From positions 297,160 through 361,159 of the forward strand of contig BCIH01000013.1 in NCBI GenBank assembly GCA_002897115.2: a DNA stretch of 64,000 nt, given 5' to 3'. Each line of letters starts with the position of its first letter. The first letter of the stretch is position 1. The notes beneath the pieces are model-generated. The model saw only the letters and a list, made by a program, of their open reading frames with translations, did no database searches and was not told the origin of the DNA. Of the stretch, positions 33,639 through 49,351 are shown piece by piece. The stretch comes from Prototheca cutis. Taxonomy: Eukaryota; Chlorophyta; Trebouxiophyceae; Chlorellales; Chlorellaceae. The translations under genes were made by a program, and so were the position numbers.

Positions 33639-35482
33639 GGGATCCATGCAAGGTCTTACGATTTCCTGGTCTAGTTGCCCTGTGGCCAGTTGCGGGGGAT
33701 TCCACGTGCTGGACGATTTACCCTCCATCAGAAACCTACAAAAATCGCTGACCGCAAGCAGGCCCCTTCACACTCAACTCCGTGACGTAGGCGAGGTGGT
33801 GGGTCCCCTCACCGATGCTGCAGCGGCACACATGGGCTTGCCACCTGGCACGCCCGTCATCCAGGGCGGCATCGACGCCCACATCGGCATGCTAGGACTG
33901 GGCGTCACCCAACCGGGGCATGCCGCATTGCTGATGGGGTCCAGTCACCTCTTGCTGGGTGTGACCGCTGCACAGTTGCGTCGGGGGCAAGGACGGTTGT
34001 GTGCATGTAAAGGGAGGAGGCTATTGCTTTGTCCGGGGTCTTTGCTAGGATGCTGTTTTGCATCTGTCGGTGGTGTCAAATACCCTAGGTGCCGCTGCTT
34101 CATGCAGTGGGGATCTGGGCACTTTCACGCGAGGCATTCTCGTCCGAGCACATCCCCCCCACCACCCCACGCAACCCAACTGACATGCAGGTTGCATGGG
34201 CGGGGCATGTTTGGGAGCTATCGCGATGCACTGTGGCCGGGAGCATCGGTGGTGGAGGGTGGCCAGACCTCAACAGGCTCCGCGGTGGCTTGGCTGCGCA
34301 GGCTCTTTGGGTCGCCGGCATACGCGGAACTCGACGCCCAAGCCGCAGCAATTGACCCCGGCGCGGAAGATCTGCGCTGCCTGGACCACTTTCAAGGCAA
34401 CCGCACGCCCCACACGGACGCAGAGTCCCGGGGTGCCTTTGTGGGACTCAGCCTCCGCCATTCGAGGTGAGGCGGGCGTTGGTGTGTCTGTGTGGTGTGA
34501 GGTGGGGAGTGGCCAGTGCATTACGATTCCTGCTGCACAGGATACCCTGATGAGGTGCACGACAGAAACATATGATGACGTCGGCTGTGGGACTCTCCAA
34601 TTTCCAGCCTACACTCACGGACCCGACCGTGGACCAGACTTTCCTCCCTTTCTTCCACCAGGGGACACATGCACCGTGCGCTGCTGGAATCCATTTGCTA
34701 CGGCACGGAGCTCGTGGCGGAGACGATGCGGCGGAATGGGTTTGCCCCAGAGTCCATTGCCTGTTCGGGAGGTCCCACAAAGTCAGAGCTCTGGCTGCAG
34801 ATGCACGCGGATGTCTGCAATCTTCCCTTTGTCATCACTAGGTGAGCTGAGTCGGCTTGTCTTGTTGCTTGCTGATGGGTTGTTAAAGAGGACAGAGGGG
34901 GGAGCTGCATCGCGAAATGTGTATGGCTGGCCCGACTCGTCAGCGTGAAGTGATAGATGGGTGCAAGAGAGCACTGTCCGTGCAGCACGCGTTTAGGCAA
35001 CAGGGCATGCCCTGGTCAAATGCAGCCAGCAAACCATCATACCCCCCAGGGTCCGGGAGTCTGCTGTGCTCGGCTGTGCCATCGTGGCAGCTGTGGCGGC
35101 CGGCTGGTACAAGGACATCCCAGAAGCTGCTGGGGCCATGGTGCATGTGGAGCGCACCGTATACCCCGACCCAGCACGAGCTCAACAGTACAGGTGCGAA
35201 TGGCGCTGAAGTGAATGTGTGTGGGGGAGGAAAAACGCTGCTTGGTTTCGGTTGACCCTCACTGGTTGGCATGTCGAGCTGTGTCGGCGCTCTGTTTTTG
35301 GCACAGAGCATCAGTTTGAGCGCGTGCAGGCTTCATCAAACAAAATACCTTTCAAAAGATGCAGTTCCCGCCTTGCTATCATATGCAGGCAACTGTACGA
35401 GGAGTACAAGGTTTTATACCCAACTCTGAAGCCTCTATTCCCAACGACTTCTGCTGTTCAGCCAGTGCTAGAGCGCCCTTGA
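32300..35482 (+). CDS. FGGY-family carbohydrate kinase (D-ribulokinase-like)
   Basis: Ten exons: 32300-32375, 32467-32555, 32784-32903, 33085-33288, 33408-33573, 33791-33974, 34191-34466, 34662-34841, 35050-35193 and 35389-35482 (510 residues, phases consistent). The N-lobe has FVIGFDGGTESVRAGVFD (phosphate-1 loop) and HPRPGWAEQDPVQWW, typical of FGGY kinases. VVALSVDTTCCSVVALD and LLWMDVRASAQA follow. The C-lobe has VIQGGIDAHIGMLGLG with the catalytic-base Asp region, ASVVEGGQTSTGSAVAWLRR, ESIACSGGPTKSELWLQMHA and ESAVLGCAIVAAVAAGWYKD. These enzymes phosphorylate pentuloses or polyols with ATP. The EGGQ..TG form is that of the eukaryotic FGGY/YDR109C group, for which D-ribulokinase activity is known. 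The substrate here is inference. Confidence 0.9.
33605..33641 (+). repeat. T13-G24 homopolymer junction in an intron
   Basis: A run of T directly followed by about 24 G lies in intron 5 of the FGGY kinase gene. The exact length is likely unreliable in the assembly. Confidence 0.85.
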
Positions 35483-35609
35483 CTTCTGCACTCACAGCCC
35501 AGCGTGCTGTTGACTCCCATTTTCACAGTCCCAAACCCCCGATCTGCTGCATCCAGCACTCACTTCCTGTGGACACAAAATTTTACAAGCGAAGATTCAA
35601 GGCAGGTGC

Positions 35610-36177
35610 TCATGCCACGTTGCCCTGCGCACCCAGCATCTGACCCACGATGCCGGTCGCCTGCCAGTACTTGCTGGTACACCTGTCCACGCAGCTGTTC
35701 TCGCCGACGTTGAGATCGCCTTCCTTGTACCTGGGAAAAAGGGCGTGTGGAGGTTGCAGCGTGGTGTTGGTGCGGGCGAACCGGCGATGCCAGGGTCTGG
35801 GATGCGCAAATGTGCTCAGCAGCCCAGCTCCTCGCTGGCTGCAGCCACCCCATATGGACGGCAAGCAAGGCACAACTGACTCCCACTTCACCAGGCATGC
35901 CACGACAGATCCGAACCGCCTGGCGCGCGCACCTCTTGTCCATGCACTTGTCGAAGCAGGCGCTCACCATCCTGCAGCAAGGAGGGATGACTGGATGACT
36001 CGCNTTGCCTGCAGGCAGCAGCATGGTGTGCGATAGCCCTGCGCAAGGGCCCAAGCCGTCACGCATGCATTTGCCCAGCCTGCAATGCCCCACGTACTTG
36101 TTGAACAGCGCCACCCGGTACTCCATCTCCTGCTGCGCCAGGGCCATGGCCTGAGAGCTATCCGGCTGCTGCGACAT
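35610..36177 (-). CDS. TIM10: Mitochondrial import chaperone TIM10
   Basis: Three minus-strand exons, 36177-36098, 35971-35933 and 35730-35610 (79 residues, phases consistent). It begins MSQQPDSSQAMALAQQEMEY and has the twin CX3C motifs of small Tims: CFDKC (exon 2) and CVDRC (exon 3), 16 residues apart. The middle reads YKEGDLNVGENS and the tail TSKYWQATGIVGQMLGAQ, which is TIM10 rather than TIM9, TIM8 or TIM13. It carries hydrophobic precursors across the mitochondrial intermembrane space to TIM22 or SAM. Its 3' end converges on the FGGY kinase gene, 127 bases away. Confidence 0.93.
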
Positions 36178-36553
36178 TGCTGCCACGGTTTCAGACGACG
36201 ATCGCAAGGACGAGGATATTGCAAGTTTGAAACCCGTGCAATAAATCAGTACAGTGCTACCCAGGTCGCGCAGCTCTTCGCTTGGCAGTGGTGGCCCGGC
36301 ATGCATCCCATGCCATTGGGTATGCAGGAATTGCTCGCGCGCCCCCCACCCCGCCTCCCGTCGATCTCCGACGGGCTACGATGGGATTACCCAAAAAGGA
36401 AACGCGAAAAGGATAAACCTTTGCCAACCCGCTGTCGGGCACCAAAACTGAATTTGTAGTAGAGTTTTATTTGGCAGGGCAGCAAGGGTCGTTTCAACAG
36501 TGCGGGGGGACTGCAGTCTTTCGAAGAGCTCTGCCTTCGACCGGGAGGCCACC
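36178..36553. promoter_or_regulatory. Divergent promoter region of TIM10 and acyltransferase
   Basis: TIM10 starts leftward at 36177 and the acyltransferase rightward at 36554. Both promoters are inferred to be here; no motif recognised. Confidence 0.45.
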
Positions 36554-38807
36554 ATGTCGCTGGAGAGGACNGTCTTGCGGGCCCTCAAGTGGCCCACCTT
36601 CCTGTCCAGCCTGTTTGTGCTGTACTGGTCTGTGCCAATCGCAAGTTTGACCTACCACATCCGCTTCTTAGACATTTGGTCGGAGAAGCGCGGGGACGTC
36701 TTTGGATGGTGGGTTGCTGGTTCTCCGGAAGGACAGGGGTGGTGGTGCGGCACTGGCACGANGGCGNCGCGNCCCACCTCCCCTCCCCCGCCGCTGTCTC
36801 CCCCGGCTCGGAGTTTTGCATTACACCCCCCGACGCGCGCAGGTCGTTAGGCATGAAACGGGCCTTCGGGACCAAGGTCTACAAAGTGGGAACCAGGAAT
36901 CTGTACCGAAAGGACTGCATCTACCTGGTGCGGAGAATGGCAGGGGCCTCTGTTTTTGGAACATTTATGACCCTGCCGGGTTTCTGGCAGCACGTTACTC
37001 TCTTGGCAGTGAAGCGTCGAATGCAGGGGGAAAGGGTTGAGCACTCAACGACAACGCCCCCTGCCTAACCTTGTACTGCTGACGCAGATTAACCACCGCA
37101 GCTGGGGCGACTTTTTGATTGATCAGTACCTGACCGAGGGCAGATCAACCTTCCTGTCACGGTAGGTGCCGGTTGTTTGTCAGTGAAGATGAGGGATTGT
37201 GTGCATTGAGAAATTTCTGGCCTTTGTGGTTGACTGGTGGGTGGTGCTGGGACGCGAGGGCTGCAGCTCCCAAGTGGTGTCGGCCCGAACCCTCGCACGC
37301 ACACAGGGGTGCTGTGGCGGCAGCCTTCCCATTTTTCATGTCTGTCATCTACTTGATGAGGGCGGTCATGGTCTTCAAGCGCGGCAAGATTGCTGACAAG
37401 GAGGCAAGTCCGAATGAGGGGTGTGGCTGTGACGTGAGTGAGTCCCGCACCCTAAGATCTGCTGGGCGCAAACGAGATTGGAATGTGAGGGATGCCTCTC
37501 AGATGCTGGTTGTGCTATTACCGTCATTGACCGGGCAATTCAATGCCCCCTCGCTCCACAGAAGTTCAACAAGTGGATCGACCGCAAGTTCCGTGAGACT
37601 CCCCAGACTGCCATCGCCGTCTACCCCGAGGGTGCGTCGATGTGTCGGGAGTACAGCTGATTGAGGATGCCGAGCCGGGGAGAGAAGTGTTGCATGCAGT
37701 GCTCGCCGGTGGTTGTTGAGGTGACGGCAAGGACAAGGGACTTGGCACCACTGCTGTTTCCACGGCTGCACAACAACAGTACCATGCACGGTGCCCAACC
37801 GCAGGCCACCGGAGCACGCTGACAGAGTCACTGCCGCTGAAGCGAGGCATGCTGCACTATGCTTTCAGCCGGAAGCTGCCCGTCCAGGTCGTGATTGCAA
37901 CCAACAAGGAGGCCATCCTCAGCGAAAAGCACTCCACCGCACGCTGGGGCCAGACCGTGCTCGCCGGGTACTCAGGTTGGTCAGTGTGTCGTGTCGATAT
38001 GGGGCAGGCAAGGGAGAATGGGCGTTGACAAGGTGGCTTTCTCACAGGGTCTGCGGGTCAACATGTCTGGGTGGTTAAATGGATGGAGCTGTGCGAGTAA
38101 TGCAGAGGAACGACGACGCCAAGCTGCTGCACGAATCAAACCGGATGCAATGCAGATGTCATCTATGCGGACAAGTACGACTGCTTTGATGACTACATGG
38201 CCGACGTCCAGAAGGCATGGAACGCGCAGTGGAACGAGGTGTACGGTGCCCACCAGGACGGTGAGTCCTGGGGTTTGCCTTTTCGTCTGAATCCATCGGA
38301 CCAGTGGACGGCTGGATGCATGTCGGCGCGACGCACACGCGTGCCCATTGCATGCATGGCCCACTCATCTCATCTCTCTTAACCCAAACCCTTGTTGCAG
38401 GTCTGCCGGAACTTATTGCCGAGGACCCCAAGCTCGACTCCACACTGGGCATGCGTCTGTCGGTGTCAGCGAGCATCATCGTCATCGACCTCATCTTCAT
38501 CGTGCTGATGTTCCGGTGCCTGCAGGCAGCGCTCTGGATCCTGGGCCTGTTTGGGCCCCTGCAGACTCCCCTGGTCGTCCTGCTGACCCTGTACTGTGCT
38601 GCATCCTTTTACGTCTACAGCCGGCCATTCGATGCCGTGGCCAAGGAGGTGCAGCACCGGAAGATGAAGACCGGCAAAAAGGCCCTGGCGGACAACGGCG
38701 TCCTGCCACCCTCCCCGCTCGCAGCACGCACCCGTGCCGATCTCTCAGGCGTGGCCCTCAACCGCGAGGACGAATCGGAGTCAGACGAAGGCAAGAAGGA
38801 GCAGTAG
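36554..38807 (+). CDS. Membrane lysophospholipid/glycerophosphate acyltransferase
   Basis: Eight exons: 36554-36708, 36843-36927, 37088-37161, 37307-37403, 37562-37631, 37805-37975, 38156-38260 and 38401-38807 (387 residues). The PlsC/LPLAT motifs are intact: NHRSWGDF (HX4D catalytic block) and YPEGHRS (acceptor-binding block, split across an intron). An N-terminal membrane segment (LSSLFVLYWSVPIASLTYHI) and two C-terminal ones (SASIIVIDLIFIVLM; LVVLLTLYCAASFYVY) are present. The tail is acidic and Lys-rich (DESESDEGKKEQ). Enzymes of this AGPAT-4/5/LCLAT1-like layout move acyl chains from acyl-CoA to lysophosphatidate or related lysolipids, usually in the ER. Exon 4 ends at a GC donor (GAG|GCAAGT), required by phase. 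Confidence 0.88.
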
Positions 38808-38918
38808 CAGCCGGTCGAGAAGGGACGGCATGCGGGCCCCAAGACAGGGAAATGCTGCTCGGCAGCGGAGCAGACGATTGTTCCGCCAGCCAGCCAGCGC
38901 TTTTTTTATTGCCATCCC

Positions 38919-38949
<31 letters not shown>

Positions 38950-39235
38950 TCATGAATGGATCGATGGATGGTCATCCATTTCTTTGCCACGCCAAACTCT
39001 GTTTCCTAGGTTTTGTGAGCGTCCCTCTTGTGCGGCCTTGCCCCCGGCCGTTGCCACGGTCCCCCATGCTGCTCCTCCGCACCGCCTTGCATCACAAACA
39101 AGGAAAGCAGCGCGTCCTAGCGCAACAGGCATGGCCCCTTCCAGGGACCACGGCCTACCCACTTGACTGCAAAGCCAATTAGATGAACGAGGTTGCCAGG
39201 GCTCGAACTGTCGACGTGAAGGCCGGCTCGGTTGA
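38808..39235. other. Convergent intergenic region with TTTC repeat
   Basis: Lies between the 3' ends of the acyltransferase (plus) and the ArsA gene (minus). Contains a TTTC tetranucleotide repeat; no gene seen. Confidence 0.5.
38920..38950 (+). repeat. TTTC tetranucleotide repeat
   Basis: About eight TTTC units in the probable 3' untranslated region of the acyltransferase gene. Confidence 0.9.
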
Positions 39236-43032
<3,797 letters not shown>

Positions 43033-43459
43033 GGTGGGGACCGATGTGAGGGCCCCTGTTTAACGGAGAGTGGAGCACCTTTGCTGCCTTTGTTACGAGA
43101 GAGAGATCNCTGCATGCAGGCTCAGCCAATNCAATTCTATGAGAACTGCTTGACGTACTGCATCGAACGATTGCCCAGTGAGCATTGTTTGGAGGACGAG
43201 GGGGCCCTCACGGCAAACGCGCAGAACTGGCGGATCGATCGGAAGCNGCAACCTCCTGCGGAGATTTTTCGGACGCAATTCCAGCTTTCTTCACCCGCCT
43301 GGTCCACTGATCGTCCAGGCCCCCACACGAAGCCACAGGCCAGGCGTCCCTGCAACATCAGGGACCGGCATACCGACGAGTCGTCTGATCCCGTCCGATT
43401 ACGGAAGTAATCGAGATAGCGTCTGTCCTCGCGCCGCGTCTGGGAGAGGAGCTGGCACG
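43033..43459. promoter_or_regulatory. Divergent promoter region of ArsA and TRAP-alpha
   Basis: The ArsA gene starts leftward at 43032, TRAP-alpha rightward at 43460. No motif recognised. Confidence 0.45.
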
Positions 43460-44731
43460 ATGGATCGGCGGGTGGCCATTCTGCTGCTCGCCTTGATTGG
43501 TGCGAGNTGGCGTTGCATTTATGGTATGCCCGATGCATTACGTGGACTGTATGTAACAGAGACTGCGTCGCTGCTGCAGGGGCTGCCTACGCGGAGCAGG
43601 ACCTGAGCGTCAAGGTCTGGTTCCCTGACCACCCAACCGGGGAGTTTGTTCCTGGCAAAGTGAGCAAGGCCGTGTTTGGACTGCACAACGTCGACAGCAC
43701 CGCCTGCAATGTGTCGTATGCCGGAGCCTCCCTGGCCCTGCCCTACGATCCTTCCACTAGCATCTTCAACTTCTCCAGCGCGGTGGGTGGGCGTTTGCCT
43801 CGAGTTGGGTAGTGGTGAGATCTGGCGACTGCTGGCTCATGGTGANGGGGNCAATTGCACATTTCAAGCATGCGACTGTGTACGATGCTGATGTCAAAGC
43901 GCTTTCATCACCCTCCCTCCCTGCTGCAGCTGGTGAACAGCATGGCAGTGCCTGCCGACGGCGANACGAGCGTGGAGTACCCGCTGTCCTTCCCGTCCTT
44001 CGTTCCTCCCCAGGAGTACTACCTCAGCATCTACTTTGTGCTCGGGGTGGAGGGCGGCTACGAGGGCAAGCTCGTGTTCAACCAGGTGAGGCGGGGTTGG
44101 AGTGANCNGTGTTCATGAGAATCAATCTGCTCCATGGGNCCCTAACAATGCATCGTCATGTACTCATGATGGACCACCTCTTACCTACGCACTTTCTTTT
44201 CCATGATGCCAATCGCGACAGACGATCTACGTTGTGGANCCGCACACGTGGATTGANGTGCAGCTGATCGGCTTGTACCTCATTGGAGCGGCGATCCTTG
44301 CGGCAATCGGTGCGTGGCCGAACACACGGCTGCGTCTGTATGGAGACATGGTGCCCCTGTTTAAGTGAGGATGGACTGCTCACGCCTCGAACATCTCGTT
44401 TTCTGCAGGTTACTGGGCTTGGGGCTTCGCCCTCGCCAAGGGATTCATCAAGAAGCAGCGCAAGTCCAAGCTTGCGCGCAAGCGTACGTCTGCTTTGTGG
44501 CATGGGGGTCCTGGGGGANCAATGGTGCACCTCCTCGTTTGGGTGTCTCCTGTTGGTTGCCCTGCATTTGAGCAGCTACTAGTCAAAGCTCGTGGCTACA
44601 TTCTTCGTGCCGTTCCCAATAATGATGCAGCTGCGGGACCTGTGGACAGGAGCGACTACCTCAAGGGCACGCACGGGCACGAGTTCTTGCGGAAGCGCTC
44701 CGAGGGCAAGATTGCATCCTCCACACAGTGA
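43460..44731 (+). CDS. SSR1: Translocon-associated protein subunit alpha (TRAP-alpha)
   Basis: Six exons: 43460-43523, 43580-43782, 43930-44085, 44222-44309, 44409-44483 and 44631-44731 (228 residues, phases consistent). A signal peptide (MDRRVAILLLALIGA) precedes the lumenal domain (VKVWFPDHPTGEFVPGK, HNVDSTACNVSYAGASLALP, PLSFPSFVPPQEYYLSIYFV, GYEGKLVFNQTIYVV). One membrane span follows (LIGLYLIGAAILAAIG), then YWAWGFALAKGFIKKQRKSK and a basic cytosolic tail with DYLKGTHGHEFLRKR. This is the layout of TRAP-alpha/SSR1, the ER membrane partner of the Sec61 translocon that aids substrate insertion. Several codons contain N. The final exon choice rests on phase and keeps the tail open. Confidence 0.9.
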
Positions 44732-45140
44732 ATGGTGTGCCGCTTCCATTCCCATTGTGGTTGTTCTGTGAAAACTCTGGTTGGTTCTGCCAGGAGAGAA
44801 GGCGGTGGCTTGCAGTCGGGATCTCCCTCGTTTGGCAATCATTCGTGATGAGCCAGCCCGCAAATGTCTGGAACCTCCGGCCCGTTCCCATGAGCACCCG
44901 GTCGATTCGTGAACGAATCGGGGTCTTGCCACAGAGTGCCTCGGGCATTTGGACACATTAAGCATTCGAGTTCAAGGTAAATATTCATTTGAATACAGTA
45001 CTCTGGTCAGCGTCGGGAGCGTGCATCGCAAGAACGGTTCTGTGACGCATGCAACTCCACCTGTTGCAGCGGGCCCCGCTGCTGCCTGCGTGTTGCTGAG
45101 CTCGCCGTGACGAGTCGAGCGGAGGCGGTACCCACTTCTC
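44732..45140. other. Intergenic between TRAP-alpha and IFRD gene
   Basis: Same-strand neighbours; no gene, tRNA or repeat recognised. Confidence 0.45.
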
Positions 45141-47298
45141 ATGGCAAAAAGTAAGGCATGCATGGACCGAGGATGCTGCAATTTGTTGACCGGTACCGTT
45201 GAGGTTGGCGGGGGTGTTGCCTACGACGAAGTGGCCCATGCAGTCCCGTGTGGGCCCGTGCCACGATGCCCTGCACCCCCGTCCGCACGTGCAGAGAAGT
45301 CGGCTTCCCGAGCTGGGTCTCGGGCGGGATCCAGGGCAGGGTCCCGGGCCCCATCCGAAGCGGGCGATGACATCGCGTCCATGTCGGGATGGTCGTCCCA
45401 CGACGTGCAGAGCTTTGGCAGCAACGGGGAGGGGGAATTCGTAGAACTCATGGACGACCCTTTTGAGGCGGCCATCGAGGGGTTGTATGAAAAGAGGTGC
45501 GGGCGCGGATGTGTATGATATTGAAGCGGCAATTGAACGTGGTGTGGCGCAGGCAACTGTGACGTTTGTTGAATGACACGCCCTCACGTCGCACGCACTC
45601 CCTGGACGCGACAGGTCGTCGACGCGAGAGGCGTCGCTTGCACGACTCATCTCCCTGTTGAGCACAGAGTGGCGGTACGAAGACTGCGCGCTGCGAGAAG
45701 AGACGCTGTTCTCGCTGGCACTGCGTGCTGCACGGCGGGGGAAGGGCGAGGAGGCGCGGCTTGGCGCGCGGTTGCTGGGCCTGCACGTGTTGACCCTGGG
45801 CGCCGGCCCCGCCGCGGAGCGAATGTGGGCCGAGGCCCTGCCCGCGTTGGAGCCGACGGTGCTGACGGGACGTGGTGCCGAGCGCTGCGCGGTGATCGAC
45901 ACGCTGGCCATGCTGTGCTTTGTCGGGGCGGAGGGAGCGCCCGAGACGCTGGCGACCATGGCTCTGCTGGAGCGGGTCTACGCCGCGCGGGGCTGCCCAG
46001 AGGCCGCGGCGGCCGCCGCGCTGCGCGGCTGGGCGCTGCTTCTCACCTGCGTGCCCACGAGCTCCCTGGACACGACCTGGGTGGAGGCCAGGCTCGCCGA
46101 ACTGGGAGAGCTCCTGCATGCGCCTGCCGTGCCGGTACGCGCGGCGGCGGGCGAGGCGCTGTCGTTGCTATATCACACCTGTGGCCTGGCCTCGCTCGCG
46201 GGGGAAGGACCGGTCGCCGGTGCGGCGGGGCCCGCCACGCCCCCTTCGTCCCCCGGCGGCGCGGCACTGAGTCCAGGCTCCGCCGCGCGTCCGCCGCGCC
46301 CGCGGCCGGCAGGGTCGGGCTCGGGGTCGGGATCCCGGCTCGCACAGGAGGGCATGCAGTCACCAGAGGGTACTGAGGGCCAGGAGTCGACGCCGGAGAA
46401 TGGCAACGGTGCAGCGAAGGGCGCCGACCTGGGCCCAGGCAGCGATGCTGGCACGGGGACCTACTCTGCTGCAGGTCAGCGGATGGCGAAGGCTTGCAGT
46501 GCTGCTGGGTGGTAGAGCTGGAAAATTTCTGGAGAAGATGCGGTGCCAAGGGTGTGGTACTGGAAATCCTCTCCGCTGCCATCCTGCCACAGTCATTTCG
46601 GGGCTCGGTGGTTGAGTGCTTGTTGGGAAGGTCGGAGAATTCAGTGAGCCCACGATTGCAACCCTCCCTGTGCACCACCGCAGCTGTGGAGAAGCTGGAG
46701 GATATTACTTCCCGGATCCAGGACCTGACCGTGAATCGGGGAGACGCAACGCGGCGCAGCCAAAAGGAGCGAGCGGAGCTGCGCTCCACGTTCCGGGCGA
46801 TCCTGAATGCCATCGAGGTGTGTTTGCTGGTGCATGGGAGATACCGCTGTGCTCTGTTTCCATTGCACCTGACACTGTGTTGTCAAACAATCTCGGGGTG
46901 GTGCTGGTGCTTGTGTTCCATCTGCAATGGCCAAGCAGGACCGACCCTAACCTCCAGCTCTTCAACCAAAGCAGGGTGAGTCGACGCTGCCGGCGCAGAA
47001 GATCAAGCTGCGGCACGGCGACGTATTGGTGGTGGAGGCGTTGCCAGCGGTGCTGCGGCTGAATGCGCTCCGACGCTTTCTGGCGGAAGGGTTCCAGGCA
47101 CACATGCAGGACAATCCGCTGTTGCACGAAGTCTTTGACTTTCAACCACGCTCAGAAGCTCCTGAGAAGCTGACCGCGCTGGAGAAGCGGCTATACCGCT
47201 CCCCCGCCTCTGCAGAGAGCAAGGCACGGTCTGTGGACCGGAAGCGGGAGCGCGCAGTGATGGCTTCCTACAAGGGCGCCATGCTTGCAGCCGACTAG
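45141..47298 (+). CDS. Interferon-related developmental regulator (IFRD) family protein
   Basis: Exons 45295-45496, 45615-46474, 46684-46817 and 46975-47298, with a likely 10-base first exon 45141-45150 (ATGGCAAAAA|GTAAGG), give 509 residues in consistent phase. After a Ser/Arg/Ala-rich start (KSASRAGSRAGSRAGSRAPS) come DDPFEAAIEGLYEKRSSTRE and a HEAT/ARM-like helical region (ASLARLISLLSTEWRYEDC), as in IFRD proteins. The C-terminal IFRD domain is clear: KIKLRHGDVLVVEALPAVLR, LNALRRFLAEGFQAHMQDNP, LLHEVFDFQPRSEAPE and EKRLYRSPASAESKARSVDR. IFRD1/2 relatives act as transcriptional co-regulators, and IFRD2 binds idle ribosomes; the algal role is unknown. Without the 10-base exon the frame opens at 45141 and reads through instead. 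Confidence 0.88.
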
Positions 47299-47705
47299 GT
47301 CGCATTTTTGATGCCGGCCCGGGGGGGATGTGCCCTCGTCGTTGCATTGTTGGCTACCTGGCTAGTCTCTGGCTCAGGATTGTGGGCCAGCTCCTGCTGT
47401 AGATTCATTTGCCCTTGAATTGACTGGGCAGAATGGCTCGAACTGGGATCCTGGATTTAAAGTATCAGCAGTTCTTTACAACTCGTGTTGGGAGCACACA
47501 TGACCCAGGCCATACACGGACGTGCAGACGATCAAGAGAGCTGCATGCTCACCAGCCTTTGATACGTGGGCGGCAGGGCATGGCAGTGGGTGTCGTCGCT
47601 GCGATGGCTTGCATATGCCATTTGGAAATGGTTCAGACAGGTACAGAAAACGGACAGGCCCCTCCCAGCCAGCATTGCATGCCGTATGGCCGTCAGAGCC
47701 AAGCA
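47299..47705. other. Convergent intergenic region
   Basis: 3' flanks of the IFRD gene (plus) and ATG2 (minus). A short B-box-like TTCGAGCC on the minus strand near 47431 is not part of a tRNA. Confidence 0.5.
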
Positions 47706-49320
47706 TCATGAGGGTCGGCGGCGAGAGGCAGAGGGCACGCCGCTCGGCCGGGCTTCGTGCAGCGTGCGCTCGATGTTTCTGGCCATGGCAGCAGCCTGCC
47801 CNTCCAACCTTCCCGCGGCGCTGCCCGCGGCACTGCCAGCAGCTGCCAGCGCCTCGTCCAGAACCGCACGGCCGAGAAGCACGAGCGCGCGGGACAGACG
47901 CGCCGCCCCGCGGCGTCGGCGTGACGATGCCAGGCTGGACAGCGGGACCGACACCGCGGCCGATGCCGCGCCGGCCATGGTCACGATGGGCCGGATGGGC
48001 TGCGTCCCACCCACAAACTTGTATGCCTGCCGGGTTGTCTCCTTGATGTATGCGTCGAGCACTGCCGCGCCTGGCATGAGTGGAGTTGCGTTGCAGTTGG
48101 GTAGTTGTTGGGTGAGGTGGTGAGGAGGCAATTGGGGACTGCCAAACCCAGGGCCAGCCCTGGACCCAGAGTTCGCTTGACGACCACAGCCCGACGGGGC
48201 CCCTGCCCCTACCACCCCTCACCAAGGGCTCCTAGGCCGGGCACGCCGATGAGTTGGAGCTGGCGGTACTCGAGCCGCACGCCACCCAAGGGGATGACGT
48301 TGAACAGCTCGGAGTAACTGCCGGCTCGCAGGTTTTGGACATCCACTGTGCTGGCCGCATGATCCAGTACCAAGGTCAACGGGTGGACAGTGACGTGCTG
48401 AAAAAAGGGCCAGCCTGTGGTAGTCTCTTCTGCATGGCATGCGTGTTGGATGACGTTGTCAACTGAGTCTTTTGGGCCAGGGTCTGAAGGCCGGTCACTC
48501 TGGCAAGTGCCCCGGCCCAGCGCACATCTCTGCCTCCCCCTGTCATCCCACAAAACACCCAGTCCAGCANCCCCCGGTGCCAGACGCACCCGNAACGCTT
48601 GCAGCCGAATCAGCAAGTCCTGCACCCGCCCCGTTGAATGACGATGACGGCGGCGGCAAGTCCACCAGGCTGGCACCAAAATCTTCATCAAAATCCTCGT
48701 CATCGACACCAAAATCAGCCAACAGTGCCCGCAGCGCCATCAGCGAACGCCGACGCAGCTGCAGGTGCAGGGGAACCAGCGAAACCGTCGCCCGGACCTC
48801 AGCCTCGCGGCTGCCGGTGCCCACGGCGACCAGAGCACAGCGCAGCATGGGCGACCGGGCGGGGCGGGCCCCGGCGCCCAGTCGCGAGAGCACGGGCCGA
48901 TCCTTCTCGTCCAGCAGCTCCATGGCCCCCAGGCTGATCGTGGCAGTGCGTGTGTACGTCGGCCCCTCCCCTGAAGGGTCNTCGGCACTGGCTTCCTCCT
49001 GCCTCTTTACCTGNGGGAAGGGATTTCGGATGCATTGTATGGCGCTGGTGGAGCATTTNTTTGCAGATNTAAAGCAGCAGCCTTCTGTCTGCAAACCCTC
49101 NCACCTGGACAGAGAGCGTCGACAGGCCGGCACGAAGCGTGGCCCCCGTGCTCGCCAGTAGGATTACAGACAGGTTGAGTGTGCAGTCGAGCTGCAGCGC
49201 TTCGGCCTGTTCGCCGGTGCTGCGGCCAAAGNATGCAGCCGAGGGCGTCATCACGTAGTCATCCACCATCCGCGTCGACTCAAACCACATACCATCCGTG
49301 TCCTCCCTGTGTGTGTGTGT

Positions 49321-49351
<31 letters not shown>

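Noticed and set aside
33605..33641. T/G homopolymer junction as a G-quadruplex regulatory element
   Set aside because: A single uninterrupted G run in an intron, more likely slippage or an assembly artefact; no supporting context.
39190..39235. tRNA B-box-like TTCGAGCC on the minus strand
   Set aside because: No matching A-box, T-stem or acceptor pairing.
47425..47480. Second B-box-like TTCGAGCC on the minus strand
   Set aside because: Stems do not pair and no tRNA cloverleaf can be drawn.
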